The position numbers were made by a program, and so were the translations under genes. Shown here in pieces: positions 43,671 to 51,995 of a stretch of 64,000 bases of DNA (positions are counted from its first letter, which is position 1; the number at the start of each line of letters is the position of its first letter). The notes under the pieces are model-generated. The model was not told where the DNA came from. It ran no database searches and was given only the letters and a program-made list of their open reading frames with translations. The stretch is from Bacteroidales bacterium (lineage in GTDB: Bacteria > Bacteroidota > Bacteroidia > Bacteroidales > UBA932). The stretch spans positions 1-64,000 of the forward strand of contig JAFXNQ010000049.1 in NCBI GenBank assembly GCA_017529425.1, written 5' to 3'.

Positions 43671-43705
43671 AGCCTTTATTTAGTCTTTGGTTAAAATGGT
43701 AAAGG

Positions 43706-43713
43706 CAAATATA
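43706..43713 (-). promoter_or_regulatory. -7 element of the DUF1295 gene
   Basis: Reads TATATTTG on the minus strand, 35 bp before the ATG at 43670. Confidence 0.55.
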
Positions 43714-43748
43714 GTGATAATCGCACATATGCTCTTGATGATTTTTGC

Positions 43749-43756
43749 TATCTTTG
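43749..43756 (+). promoter_or_regulatory. -7 element of purM
   Basis: TATCTTTG, exact match, 24 bp before the ATG at 43781. Confidence 0.6.
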
Positions 43757-43780
43757 CAAATCATTACTTCACTTTTTCAG

Positions 43781-44962
43781 ATGGAGAACAGAGAAGCTGC
43801 AAGGTACGCCGCACGCGGAGTATCATCATCTAAATCAGAGGTTCACAAGGCGATTGCCAAGATGGACAAGGGGCTCTTCCCCTCTGCGTTCTGCAAGATT
43901 GTCCCCGATTTTGAAGGGGCGGACAGCGATTACTGCCTGGCGATGCACGCCGACGGCGCGGGCACCAAGAGCAGCCTGGCGTATGCTTACTGGCGCGAGA
44001 CGGGCGATATGAGCGTATGGCACGGCATTGCCCAGGACGCGATTGTGATGAATACCGACGACCTTTTGTGCGTGGGCATAACCGGCGGGATGATGCTATC
44101 CTCCACCATCGGCCGTAACAAGATGCGCGTTCCGGGCGAGGTGATTGCCGCGGTCATAGAGGGCTCGCAGCTCTTTGTGGATAAGATGCAGAAATATGGC
44201 ATCGACATCACCCTTACCGGCGGCGAGACGGCTGACGTGGGCGATCTTGTGAGGACGATTATCGTGGACAGCACTGTCTGCGCCCGTGCCCGCAAGAGCG
44301 ACATCATAGACAACAAGAACATCACCGCGGGTGACGTAATTGTTGGCCTTGCATCGTTCGGAAAAGCGGAATATGAAGACGAGTACAACGGCGGTATGGG
44401 GAGCAACGGCCTCACCAGCGCCCGCCACGATGTTTTTTCAAAATATATAGCAGAGAAGTATCCTGAAACCTACGAGAGCGGCATCAGCAGCGATTTTGTT
44501 TATACCGGCAGCAAGCGCCTCACCGATATCGAGCCGGAAACCGGACTGACGTACGGCAAGCTTGTGCTCTCCCCCACCCGCACATACGCCCCGGTGATAA
44601 AGGCAATGCTGGAGGAGTGCCGCAGTAGTATCCACGGCATGATCCACTGCACCGGCGGCGCCCAGACCAAGGTGCTCGGCTTTGTGGAGGGTCTGCGCGT
44701 TGTAAAAGACAATTTGTTCCCGACCCCGCCGCTGTTCAAGACCATCCAGACAGAATCCGGCACCCCGTGGAGCGAGATGTACAAAGTGTTCAACATGGGC
44801 CACCGGATGGAGATCTACACCTCAGATGCGGCAGCCGAAAAACTTATCGGTATCAGCCGCTGCTTTGGGGTGGATGCCAGCGTGATTGGACGCGTGGAGC
44901 AGGCCCCCCGGAGCGAGGTGGTGCTGGATACCCGCTACGGTAACTTCAAATACGTTAAATGA
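43781..44962 (+). CDS. purM: Phosphoribosylformylglycinamidine cyclo-ligase (AIR synthase)
   Basis: The 393-residue protein belongs to the PurM/PurL ATP-binding family: it closes FGAM to aminoimidazole ribonucleotide. The N-terminal MHADGAGTKSSLA carries the ATP/Mg site, DAIVMNTDDLLCVG and LTGGETADVGDLV the phosphate site, and MIHCTGGAQTKVLGF the second domain. It is longer than E. coli PurM, as usual for Bacteroidota. The start at 43781 begins the conserved region; an upstream in-frame start overlaps the promoter. The next gene starts within its stop codon. Confidence 0.92.
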   Translation: MENREAARYAARGVSSSKSEVHKAIAKMDKGLFPSAFCKIVPDFEGADSDYCLAMHADGAGTKSSLAYAYWRETGDMSVWHGIAQDAIVMNTDDLLCVGITGGMMLSSTIGRNKMRVPGEVIAAVIEGSQLFVDKMQKYGIDITLTGGETADVGDLVRTIIVDSTVCARARKSDIIDNKNITAGDVIVGLASFGKAEYEDEYNGGMGSNGLTSARHDVFSKYIAEKYPETYESGISSDFVYTGSKRLTDIEPETGLTYGKLVLSPTRTYAPVIKAMLEECRSSIHGMIHCTGGAQTKVLGFVEGLRVVKDNLFPTPPLFKTIQTESGTPWSEMYKVFNMGHRMEIYTSDAAAEKLIGISRCFGVDASVIGRVEQAPRSEVVLDTRYGNFKYVK

Positions 44963-46029
44963 TGCGCAGGAATTTAATACTTGGCCTGTTGATTGCCACC
45001 GCTGCGGTTGCATCTTGCAAACGCGCTCCGGTTCAGCAAGTTGCGCTGGATCCGCTGGCACGGGAGGCTCTCTATGACACCACATCCAGCTATTACACCG
45101 ACTTTTCTGAATACCCGAAGAATATCGCAGACCTTCCAATAGGCATCTTTGACCTGAATCCGACTTATGACAGGACGCTCTCCCGCACGGTGACGCTCGA
45201 CTGCTTTGACAACATTACCGGCAGCGAACGCTCCGACCGCATCAACGACTTCGCCGGGGAGCACTTCATATATTATACGGCGCTTGGCGATGCCGACAGC
45301 ATCTATGACGCCGACGGCCATATGGACATACACGACGCAGCCATCAAGAACACACTGTTCCTGGTGGGTGACAAATGTGCCCAGGGCAACAAGGAGCGGG
45401 CCAAGATAGTGATTGCGGGGGGTGATATCACCCGCGCAGGCGGACTCAACGACATCAGGGCGATGCTCGCCGCCAGCGGCTCGGGTGTCAAAGCCATCGG
45501 CGTAGTAGAAGAGGGGGTGAAAGGCCTTCTGGACGAACTTTCACAGATGCCTTTGCTCAACTACTCGGTCGGACTTCTGGCCGACAGCCTCACGATTGCT
45601 TCCGGGGCTTATCAGCAGACAATGCGGGATATTATGCGGGAGCGCGGCCTTAAGGCAACCATACCGGTTGTGGGTCAGCCTCTGACTGCCAACGATACTC
45701 TCCACGGCCCATCGATTGCAAATGCGTTTGTCTCTATGATTGAGCGCCATTACAGGGACGGGCAGCCCTTCCCCATTTGCGCAGTCATATCCGAGACATA
45801 CCTGGACGGGCAGCAGATTGATCTGTTCCAGGAGATTGCTGACAACTACCGTTCAAAACGCATCAACGGCGACTACCCTTACAGGTCGGTGATAAGCGAC
45901 AGACTGATTTTCGTAGACCCGTATGAATGTGCTGCCAAAGAGTGCTACCGGGTGCTCCGCCGCGACAATAACCTCGCCCTCAGGATTGAGGACAATCAGG
46001 TCTTGCACTATACTGACCTCCCCATGTAG
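44959..46029 (+). CDS. Lipoprotein of unknown function, coupled to purM
   Basis: A 356-residue protein with an N-terminal lipobox (LLIATAAVASCKR). The body shows alternating beta/alpha stretches such as ERAKIVIAGGDITRAGGLNDI, GVKAIGVVEEGVKGLLDEL, YSVGLLADSLTIASGAY and FPICAVISETYLDGQQIDLFQEIAD, which suggest a two-domain periplasmic-binding-protein-like fold. No specific family is recognised. Two ATGs overlap the purM stop (44959 and 44962), so translation is coupled. An exonuclease gene follows after 1 bp. Confidence 0.7.
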   Translation: MMRRNLILGLLIATAAVASCKRAPVQQVALDPLAREALYDTTSSYYTDFSEYPKNIADLPIGIFDLNPTYDRTLSRTVTLDCFDNITGSERSDRINDFAGEHFIYYTALGDADSIYDADGHMDIHDAAIKNTLFLVGDKCAQGNKERAKIVIAGGDITRAGGLNDIRAMLAASGSGVKAIGVVEEGVKGLLDELSQMPLLNYSVGLLADSLTIASGAYQQTMRDIMRERGLKATIPVVGQPLTANDTLHGPSIANAFVSMIERHYRDGQPFPICAVISETYLDGQQIDLFQEIADNYRSKRINGDYPYRSVISDRLIFVDPYECAAKECYRVLRRDNNLALRIEDNQVLHYTDLPM

Positions 46030-46030
46030 T

Positions 46031-46612
46031 ATGAAATTCAGAGAGAGCATAACACCGGAGGAGATAGAGGGCCTGGAGTTGATCTCTTTCCCCGGCGAAA
46101 TTCAGGTAATCACAGAAGAGGACGAACGCTACCGGGCGGCCATACGCGACCTGTCATCCTGCAGGATGATTGGCTTTGATACAGAGACCAAACCGGTCTT
46201 CCAACCCCACGCCCCACGTTGCGCCACCGCCCTGCTGCAGCTCTCCAGCGAAGAGACATCATACCTCTTCCGGCTCCACACCCTGGGCGTCCCCGACTCC
46301 CTGGCCGACATCCTTGCCAGCCGCAGTATCACCAAGGTGGGTGCCGCCGTGGCCGATGACGTACGCGGCCTGCAACGTTACAACCATTTTGAAGCCGCAC
46401 GCTTTATGGACCTGCAACGGTTTGCAGAGCAATACGGCATCAAAGACAAGAGCGTGAAGAAACTGGCCGCAATTATTCTGGGCAGACGGGTCTCCAAGGC
46501 CCAGCAGCTGAGTAACTGGGAGGCCCCGCAACTCTCATTCCCCCAACAGTTGTACGCAGCCACAGACGCATGGATCTGTCTGGTAATGTACAAGTCGCTT
46601 CTTTCCTCTTGA
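46031..46612 (+). CDS. RNase D-like 3'-5' exonuclease domain protein
   Basis: A 193-residue stand-alone DEDD exonuclease domain: Exo I motif GFDTETKP (Asp50, Glu52), Exo II region VGAAVADDVRGLQ, and Exo III YAATDAW near the C-terminus, of the DEDDy type. The HRDC domains of RNase D are absent. It is expected to trim RNA or DNA 3' ends. The start at 46031 is directly after the preceding stop (TAG-T-ATG); a longer frame upstream lies inside the lipoprotein gene and is rejected. Confidence 0.88.
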   Translation: MKFRESITPEEIEGLELISFPGEIQVITEEDERYRAAIRDLSSCRMIGFDTETKPVFQPHAPRCATALLQLSSEETSYLFRLHTLGVPDSLADILASRSITKVGAAVADDVRGLQRYNHFEAARFMDLQRFAEQYGIKDKSVKKLAAIILGRRVSKAQQLSNWEAPQLSFPQQLYAATDAWICLVMYKSLLSS

Positions 46613-46636
46613 GTATAGTATTTACTGATATTTTAT

Positions 46637-46644
46637 TACTTTTG
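46637..46644 (+). promoter_or_regulatory. -7 element of mscL
   Basis: TACTTTTG matches TAnnTTTG, 41 bp before the ATG at 46686. Confidence 0.5.
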
Positions 46645-46685
46645 TCTTACTAGACGAACTACATCAACTGATAAAACTTAAGACT

Positions 46686-47108
46686 ATGGGAAAACTTATC
46701 AATGAATTCAAAGATTTCGCTCTCAAAGGCAATGTGATGGATATGGCTATCGGCGTTGTTATCGGCGCAGCCTTCGGCAAGATTGTGAGCTCACTGGTAG
46801 CTGACGTAATTATGCCGCTCATCGGCCTGCTTGTAGGCGGTGTAGATTTCACCCAGTGGAAGTGGGTCCTCTCTCCCGCAAACGAGGCTCTGGGCAAGGC
46901 CGAGGTTGCCATCACTTATGGCAACTTTATCCAGGTAGTATTTGACTTCCTCATCGTGGCTTGGTGCATATTCCTGGTAGTGAAGGGTATCAACAAGATG
47001 AAAGATCTTAAGAAGAAAGAAGAGGAGGCACCCGCAGCTCCCGAAGAGCCCGTTATCCCCGAAGATATCCAGCTCCTCCGCGAAATCCGCGACAGCCTCA
47101 AGAAATAA
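46686..47108 (+). CDS. mscL: Large-conductance mechanosensitive channel
   Basis: The 140-residue protein opens under membrane tension to release solutes in hypo-osmotic shock. The N-terminal helix and TM1 read [31 protein letters not shown].., followed by the periplasmic loop ([13 protein letters not shown]), TM2 ([21 protein letters not shown]) and a charged C-terminal bundle ([15 protein letters not shown]). Length and motifs are standard. The small porin gene follows after 11 bp. Confidence 0.98.
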   Translation: MGKLINEFKDFALKGNVMDMAIGVVIGAAFGKIVSSLVADVIMPLIGLLVGGVDFTQWKWVLSPANEALGKAEVAITYGNFIQVVFDFLIVAWCIFLVVKGINKMKDLKKKEEEAPAAPEEPVIPEDIQLLREIRDSLKK

Positions 47109-47119
47109 CAACAGAATTG

Positions 47120-47788
47120 ATGAAGAAACTTTTTCTAGTACTGGCTTGTATCGTTTGCTTCTCCCTGGGATCACGCGCCCAGGGGTATGAGCTTGCGATT
47201 GAGGGTATGGGATCCGTGGGGCCAATCCGCTGCAGCAACAACTACTTTGGCATCAACATCCTCAACGGTTACCGCTTCAACTGGGGTAACGGTTTTTATG
47301 CGGGTGTCGGCAGCGGAATGGTAGCGACTGACTACCTCACCAGTTTCAAACGGGTCAATAATCTCAGCAGCCCCAACGATTACAGAAAGACTCGCGAGCG
47401 CACCAACTTTTTTGTACCGGTTTACGGCTCACTGCAATACTACCTCACACCGGGTAAGAAGTGGCAGCCTTTCATCCGGGTCGATGTGGGTTATGAGTTT
47501 GCCGTATTCCGCTTTGACTGGGATCAGTTTCTTTTTGACAAGACCAACTGTAAACACGGAATGTACGTGGAGCCCTCTTTTGGCTACACCATACGTTTGA
47601 AAGGGGTAGAGAAGAGCCGCTCTCTGTATTTCGCGGTAGGACCCACCTTCCAGCGTGACATTTTCAAACGCACCGACGTCACCTTCCTTGAAGAGGTCGA
47701 CAGCGAAGGCTATAACGCCACCGCCACCACCAAGACATACGACTGCCTCCTGCCCACCATCGCATTCCGCTTCGGATGGCGGTTGTAA
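47120..47788 (+). CDS. Small outer-membrane beta-barrel protein
   Basis: The 222-residue product has signal peptide MKKLFLVLACIVCFSLGSRAQ and then alternating amphipathic strands rich in aromatic residues (YRFNWGNGFYAGVGSGMV, VPVYGSLQYYLTPGKKWQPFIRVDVGYEFAVFRF), ending in FRFGWRL, as in an eight-stranded OmpA/OmpW-like barrel. Function unknown. A TTG at 47117 directly precedes the ATG at 47120, which is preferred. Probably cotranscribed with mscL; a terminator follows. Confidence 0.75.
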   Translation: MKKLFLVLACIVCFSLGSRAQGYELAIEGMGSVGPIRCSNNYFGINILNGYRFNWGNGFYAGVGSGMVATDYLTSFKRVNNLSSPNDYRKTRERTNFFVPVYGSLQYYLTPGKKWQPFIRVDVGYEFAVFRFDWDQFLFDKTNCKHGMYVEPSFGYTIRLKGVEKSRSLYFAVGPTFQRDIFKRTDVTFLEEVDSEGYNATATTKTYDCLLPTIAFRFGWRL

Positions 47789-47813
47789 GATTAATTGTGC
47801 AGATATCAGAGAT

Positions 47814-47845
47814 GGACGCCTGTCGGTTGACGGGGCGTCCTTTTT
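47814..47845 (+). terminator. Rho-independent terminator of mscL-porin unit
   Basis: GGACGCC pairs with GGCGTCC, with an inner GTC/GAC pair, followed by five T. Confidence 0.85.
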
Positions 47846-47849
47846 GTTT

Positions 47850-47934
47850 GAGATCTCTCCACGCGCCCTTCGGGCTTGGTCGAGATGACATGGGATGTGT
47901 CATATCGAGCGAGCGTAGCGAGTCGAAATATCTC
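47850..47934. repeat. Interspersed palindromic element next to the MFS gene
   Basis: The 85-bp element begins GAGATCTCTCC and ends AAATATCTCC, and holds ATGACA/TGTCAT around a 7-nt centre, flanked by CGAG/TCGAG and GCGAGCGTAGCGAG. It looks like the dispersed 'CGAAATGACA'-type intergenic palindromes seen in many Bacteroidota. It fills the space between the terminator and the MFS stop codon; no second copy was found in the window. Could be a degenerate minus-strand terminator. Confidence 0.5.
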
Positions 47935-49317
47935 CTACCGCTTCTTCCAGTAGTTCTCGATCTCTTCAAGCGTCTTGCCGGTGGTGTCGGGGACATATTT
48001 GTACATGATCCACAGATACGGCAGACACATAAATGCAAAGAGGAAGAAGGTGCCGGCTGGAGTGAGCGTCTCCAGCATCAACGGGGTAAGCTGTCCGATA
48101 AGATAAGTACCAATCCACAGGGCGAAACCGGCAATGGACATCGCCAGACCGCGCACCCGGTTGGGGTACATCTCGCTCAGCAGCACAAACACTACCGCAC
48201 TGATGGAAATGGCCGTGCAGAACACATACAGCAGGAAGAATGTGAGCATGAACCAGTTGGGTAGATTGGTCGAGGGCAGGAAATAGAGCCCTATCATCAG
48301 CAGGCACACTATCATGCCTCCGACGCCCCACCACACCAGCTGCTTGCGGCCGACTTTGTCTATTATCAGCAAAGCGATGACTGTGGTGAGCATATTCACT
48401 ATGCCGACCAGCACGGTAGAGAACAGAGGGTCGGAGAAGCCCGCATCGGAAAAGATTTTGGGGCCGTAGTAGAGCACTGCGTTCACACCCATGAACTGCC
48501 CCAGGATGGCGATGGCGCTGCCCACCAGCACCGCTTTCAGGATGCCTGGCTCCAGAAGGGCCTTCCACTCTGTCTTGACCTCGCCGGCGATGGATTCCTT
48601 TGTCTGGGCCAGACCTGCCTCCGCTTCGCTGTCGGAAGAGTAAATCCTGCGCATGATGGCCAGCGCCCTTGAATCCTGCCCTTTGACAATGAGCCATCTG
48701 GGACTCTCCGGGATGAAGAAAATCACAATCAGGAACAGCAGGTCAGGTATAGCCTCACACCCTAACATTCCGCGCCAGTACTCGTTGTTGAACATCCTTA
48801 CGCCAAGAGCAGGATCGCCGGAATCCATCGCCGCCCCTTTCAGGATGAAGAAATTCACAAGATATGCCAGCAGGAAGCCGATGGTGATGAACAGCTGGTA
48901 AAAGCTCACCATAGTGCCCCGGACCCTGGCCGGAGATACCTCCGAGATGTAGATAGGCGACACTATGGACACTATACCTATGCCGAAACCGCCTATTATG
49001 CGGTATATCACCAACTGAGTAAAATCGGCGCAAACGGCGCAGCCGATGGCCGACACCGAAAACATCAGCGCCGCTATCAGCATCGTCGTCTTGCGGCCCA
49101 GAAAATCCGAAAGCATGCCGGCCACAAGCACACCGATGATAGAACCTATCAGGGCGCAACCCACATACCAGCCCTCCATCCCCGTGGAGAGGCCGAACTG
49201 AGTCTTCACAATCTCGGTAGTACCGGAAATCACAGCCGTATCATAGCCGAAAAGGATGCCGCCGATGGCGGCGACCACCGACAGAAATATAACGTAAGCA
49301 CTGAGTTTTTGTTTCAT
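47935..49317 (-). CDS. Sugar porter family MFS transporter
   Basis: A 460-residue inner-membrane proton/sugar symporter with 12 TM segments. Family signatures: FGYDTAVISGT in TM1, SDFLGRKTTM after TM2, IYISEVSPARVRG, and PESPRWLIVKG before the central loop, with a second GRK copy after TM8. It resembles XylE/GLUT-type transporters. It is the last gene of the utilization locus, 22 bp after the oxidoreductase, and would import the released monosaccharide. Confidence 0.93.
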   Translation of the reverse strand: MKQKLSAYVIFLSVVAAIGGILFGYDTAVISGTTEIVKTQFGLSTGMEGWYVGCALIGSIIGVLVAGMLSDFLGRKTTMLIAALMFSVSAIGCAVCADFTQLVIYRIIGGFGIGIVSIVSPIYISEVSPARVRGTMVSFYQLFITIGFLLAYLVNFFILKGAAMDSGDPALGVRMFNNEYWRGMLGCEAIPDLLFLIVIFFIPESPRWLIVKGQDSRALAIMRRIYSSDSEAEAGLAQTKESIAGEVKTEWKALLEPGILKAVLVGSAIAILGQFMGVNAVLYYGPKIFSDAGFSDPLFSTVLVGIVNMLTTVIALLIIDKVGRKQLVWWGVGGMIVCLLMIGLYFLPSTNLPNWFMLTFFLLYVFCTAISISAVVFVLLSEMYPNRVRGLAMSIAGFALWIGTYLIGQLTPLMLETLTPAGTFFLFAFMCLPYLWIMYKYVPDTTGKTLEEIENYWKKR

Positions 49318-49339
49318 GTTCGTATTCTTTCGTTAATAT

Positions 49340-50845
49340 CTAATCTGTTGCAGGTGTATTCACCCAGGTTTCATTGGACCATTTCACACTGCGGCCGATG
49401 GCCCTCACCTGCCCGGCAATACCTTGCTGCTGGAGTTCACGGAATCCATCGTCGCCGGGTTTGAGGTCAAGGAACGGCATCAGATAGCAGCCGTGGTCCA
49501 AAAGCAGAGCCTGGACATCCTCTACCGGGACCTCGCTCGGATGCAGCCCGCCTTTGACAGCAAGGGCGGCCAAAGCCCCCGCTGCCTGTCCCAGACCCAT
49601 GATAACCGGTTGCAGACGCACCGCGCCGTTCATCTCCCAACTCACCGACACCGCCTTGTCCGCTACCAGCAGATCCTCTACATTTATCGGGATCACAACT
49701 CCCAGAGGGACACTGAACGACGGGATTTTTCCAAACCACAGATGAGAGAGCTCTTCGCGATGGGGATTCTGGACGTGGTGGTGGTCTACAGGATAATCGC
49801 CTACCGCCACGGCACGCTTATACAGGTCATAGTCGTATGGATTTTTGGCGGCCGCCACCGTCATGGTGTCACGTCCGGCAATCCTGGCCGCCTCCCTGAA
49901 ATAGGGGAAGAAAGGCAGGCCGTCATCTGTAGGATATACATCGTCGGCAATTCCCAGATTGGTATAACCCAACTCATGCTGCAGGAAATAGATATAGCCG
50001 AGGGTACGGTTCTTCGCCTTGCGGTAGAGCTCTTCCCTCTCCGAGAGGGTCATATCCAGATACTCCTCATAATAGTCGTTGGCATAAATGGGCCAGTTGA
50101 GCATAATATAGCCATCGGGCAGCAGGCCGTAGGAGAGCATCATCTCCGGGCTCCATAGCTGCTGGCCGAGCGGGTTATAGCCGCCGTTGTTCTCTGCAAG
50201 CGGGTTGTCGCAGCAACTGCGGTAATTCTCTATGTCGTAGTCTTGGGGCATATCTATGAGGACATCGTGATCGTAGCGCTTGACTATAGCCACGTATGTC
50301 ATGTCCTGCACATAACGGCGGTCGTCCAGCTGTGCTGCTCCTGCCCCCCGGGCAACATCTCCCAGTTCGGTGCCGTCTATGAGCACTTTGGCACGGATGC
50401 GCGAGTGGTCAGAGAGGGTTAAGTCCCACCCGCCGGTGCTGCGTGAGGCTTTCACCAGCGAAGTGCCGTAGCGCACCTCTACTCCTGCTCCGGCAGCCAT
50501 GTTGGAGAAAATCTCAGCCCCTGTCTTAGGGTTGAAAAGTATATTGCTGACCCATCCCGACTTTAGATTATCATAGCCTCCGTAGCGAACGGCCAGAGAG
50601 TCGGTGAACTCGCCGAACAGGCCGCCCCGAAGACGGTAGTTGCCGTCTATGGCGCTGACTCCGGCACTAGTGAGCATTCCGCCCAGCCAGGCTCCCTTCT
50701 CTACCACAAGAGTGCTGGCACCATCTCTGGCCGCCTCTATGGCGGCTGCGCTGCCTCCCGTGCCTCCGCCAACTATCACGACATCGTAGCGGGGAGCGCA
50801 GGAGACCATAAGCAGGAATATGGCCAGTAGTTGTATCCTTCTCAT
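49340..50845 (-). CDS. FAD-dependent oxidoreductase lipoprotein
   Basis: The 501-residue protein has a short lipobox signal (LLAIFLLMVSCAPRYD) followed at once by the dinucleotide fold VVIVGGGTGGSAAAIEAARDGASTLVVEKGAWLGGMLTSAG, as in the FAD_oxidored family (PF12831). A second conserved segment, LLVADKAVSVSWEMNGAVRLQPVIMGLGQAAGALAALA, closes the FAD site near residue 430. A flavoenzyme anchored outside the cytoplasm is unusual; it may oxidise a sugar or other hydroxyl compound freed by the locus. It overlaps the acyltransferase gene by 4 bp (ATGA). Confidence 0.85.
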   Translation of the reverse strand: MRRIQLLAIFLLMVSCAPRYDVVIVGGGTGGSAAAIEAARDGASTLVVEKGAWLGGMLTSAGVSAIDGNYRLRGGLFGEFTDSLAVRYGGYDNLKSGWVSNILFNPKTGAEIFSNMAAGAGVEVRYGTSLVKASRSTGGWDLTLSDHSRIRAKVLIDGTELGDVARGAGAAQLDDRRYVQDMTYVAIVKRYDHDVLIDMPQDYDIENYRSCCDNPLAENNGGYNPLGQQLWSPEMMLSYGLLPDGYIMLNWPIYANDYYEEYLDMTLSEREELYRKAKNRTLGYIYFLQHELGYTNLGIADDVYPTDDGLPFFPYFREAARIAGRDTMTVAAAKNPYDYDLYKRAVAVGDYPVDHHHVQNPHREELSHLWFGKIPSFSVPLGVVIPINVEDLLVADKAVSVSWEMNGAVRLQPVIMGLGQAAGALAALAVKGGLHPSEVPVEDVQALLLDHGCYLMPFLDLKPGDDGFRELQQQGIAGQVRAIGRSVKWSNETWVNTPATD

Positions 50846-51993
50846 ATTTTAAGCTTTATGCCAAGTTTACCGATGCCCCATGCGGTGGCGATGCAAAGGG
50901 CGGAGAACACCGCGCATTTGGCAACTCCCACCCACCCCGACATCCATCCGGGAACGGTGGGATTGATGAATATCCAGAAACTGTAAAAGAAATATGGCAT
51001 CATATATACCGTAAGGGTGGCTTTTCCGGCCGGGTCCAAGGGTCTGGCCCAACACATCAGACCTCTCCGCTCAAGAGCCCTCAGCAACGCATAAAGCGCC
51101 ACCGAGATTGCCGATACATAAAGGCACCAGGGGAGCGTGCCAAGTCCTTTGGAAATAATCCACCATTTGTGGGTCAGGGCAGCCAGCAGCGCCAGCACAA
51201 GCGCCGCCGCAAAACCGGCAGCAAGCGGCCGCTTCTTAAGTTTCTGCCCTGCCAGAGTGCATATCATACCGCCGAGGGCCATTATGATGCTGTGGCCGTT
51301 GCCAAGATGCAGGGCGTCGGAAAAGTCGGCAAGATAATTGCCTCCCAGCAGCTCTCCGCCATCTCGCATCGGTGCAACGGAGATATTGACCAGACAGAAA
51401 ACCATCCACAGAATAGCCAGAGGCCACCAACGGCCGCGGCACAGGATATAGGCGATGGCAGAGAAGAGATACATCCACCCTATCTGCCCCAGAATCCCCC
51501 ACCAGCTGGCCCGGAACAAGCCGTCTTCCGGACTGCGGAAGGCTATGGCCAGGCCGGCGAGTATGGCGATGCCAAGGATGCGCAACGGCCTTTTGTATCT
51601 GAACCCTTCCGGATAGTTATTCCATACCATAAAGAAACCCACTACCATCAGGAGCCAGAAAACGCCTTTGTTCCAGGCGATTCCAGTCTCGGAATTGACA
51701 ATGAAGGAGCCCATCAGCAGCAGCGCCAGGGTGCGGGCAAGAATATGCTTCAGGGTCGATTCGAATGAGAGTCCCTTTTGAAAACGGCGCTCCAGGGCCA
51801 GCGGCACCGACATTCCCATCGCAAATAGAAACATAGGATAGATGATGTCGGAGAGGCCCATTCCGTCTTCCATGACGGCAAAATGCTCCAGAAAGTGCGG
51901 CACGTTGTGGATAGCCCAAAAATCGTTTACACACACCATAAGAGCCACCGTAAGCCCCCTGAATATGTCAATGGCGAGGTTTCGTTTTCCCAT
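50842..51993 (-). CDS. HGSNAT/DUF5009-like membrane acyltransferase
   Basis: A 383-residue protein with about ten membrane segments. The start LAIDIFRGLTVALMVCVND and the early DIIYPMFLFAMGMSVPLALERR match the heparan-alpha-glucosaminide N-acetyltransferase-like/DUF5009 family, whose members transfer acetyl groups across a membrane onto sugars. The second half includes HSIIMALGGMICTLAG and TLTVYMMPYFFYSFW. Inference: it acylates, or recognises an acylated form of, a glycan fragment in this locus. It overlaps the FAD enzyme gene by 4 bp and starts 2 bp after the GHL10 gene. Confidence 0.8.
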   Translation of the reverse strand: MGKRNLAIDIFRGLTVALMVCVNDFWAIHNVPHFLEHFAVMEDGMGLSDIIYPMFLFAMGMSVPLALERRFQKGLSFESTLKHILARTLALLLMGSFIVNSETGIAWNKGVFWLLMVVGFFMVWNNYPEGFRYKRPLRILGIAILAGLAIAFRSPEDGLFRASWWGILGQIGWMYLFSAIAYILCRGRWWPLAILWMVFCLVNISVAPMRDGGELLGGNYLADFSDALHLGNGHSIIMALGGMICTLAGQKLKKRPLAAGFAAALVLALLAALTHKWWIISKGLGTLPWCLYVSAISVALYALLRALERRGLMCWARPLDPAGKATLTVYMMPYFFYSFWIFINPTVPGWMSGWVGVAKCAVFSALCIATAWGIGKLGIKLKI

Positions 51994-51995
51994 GG

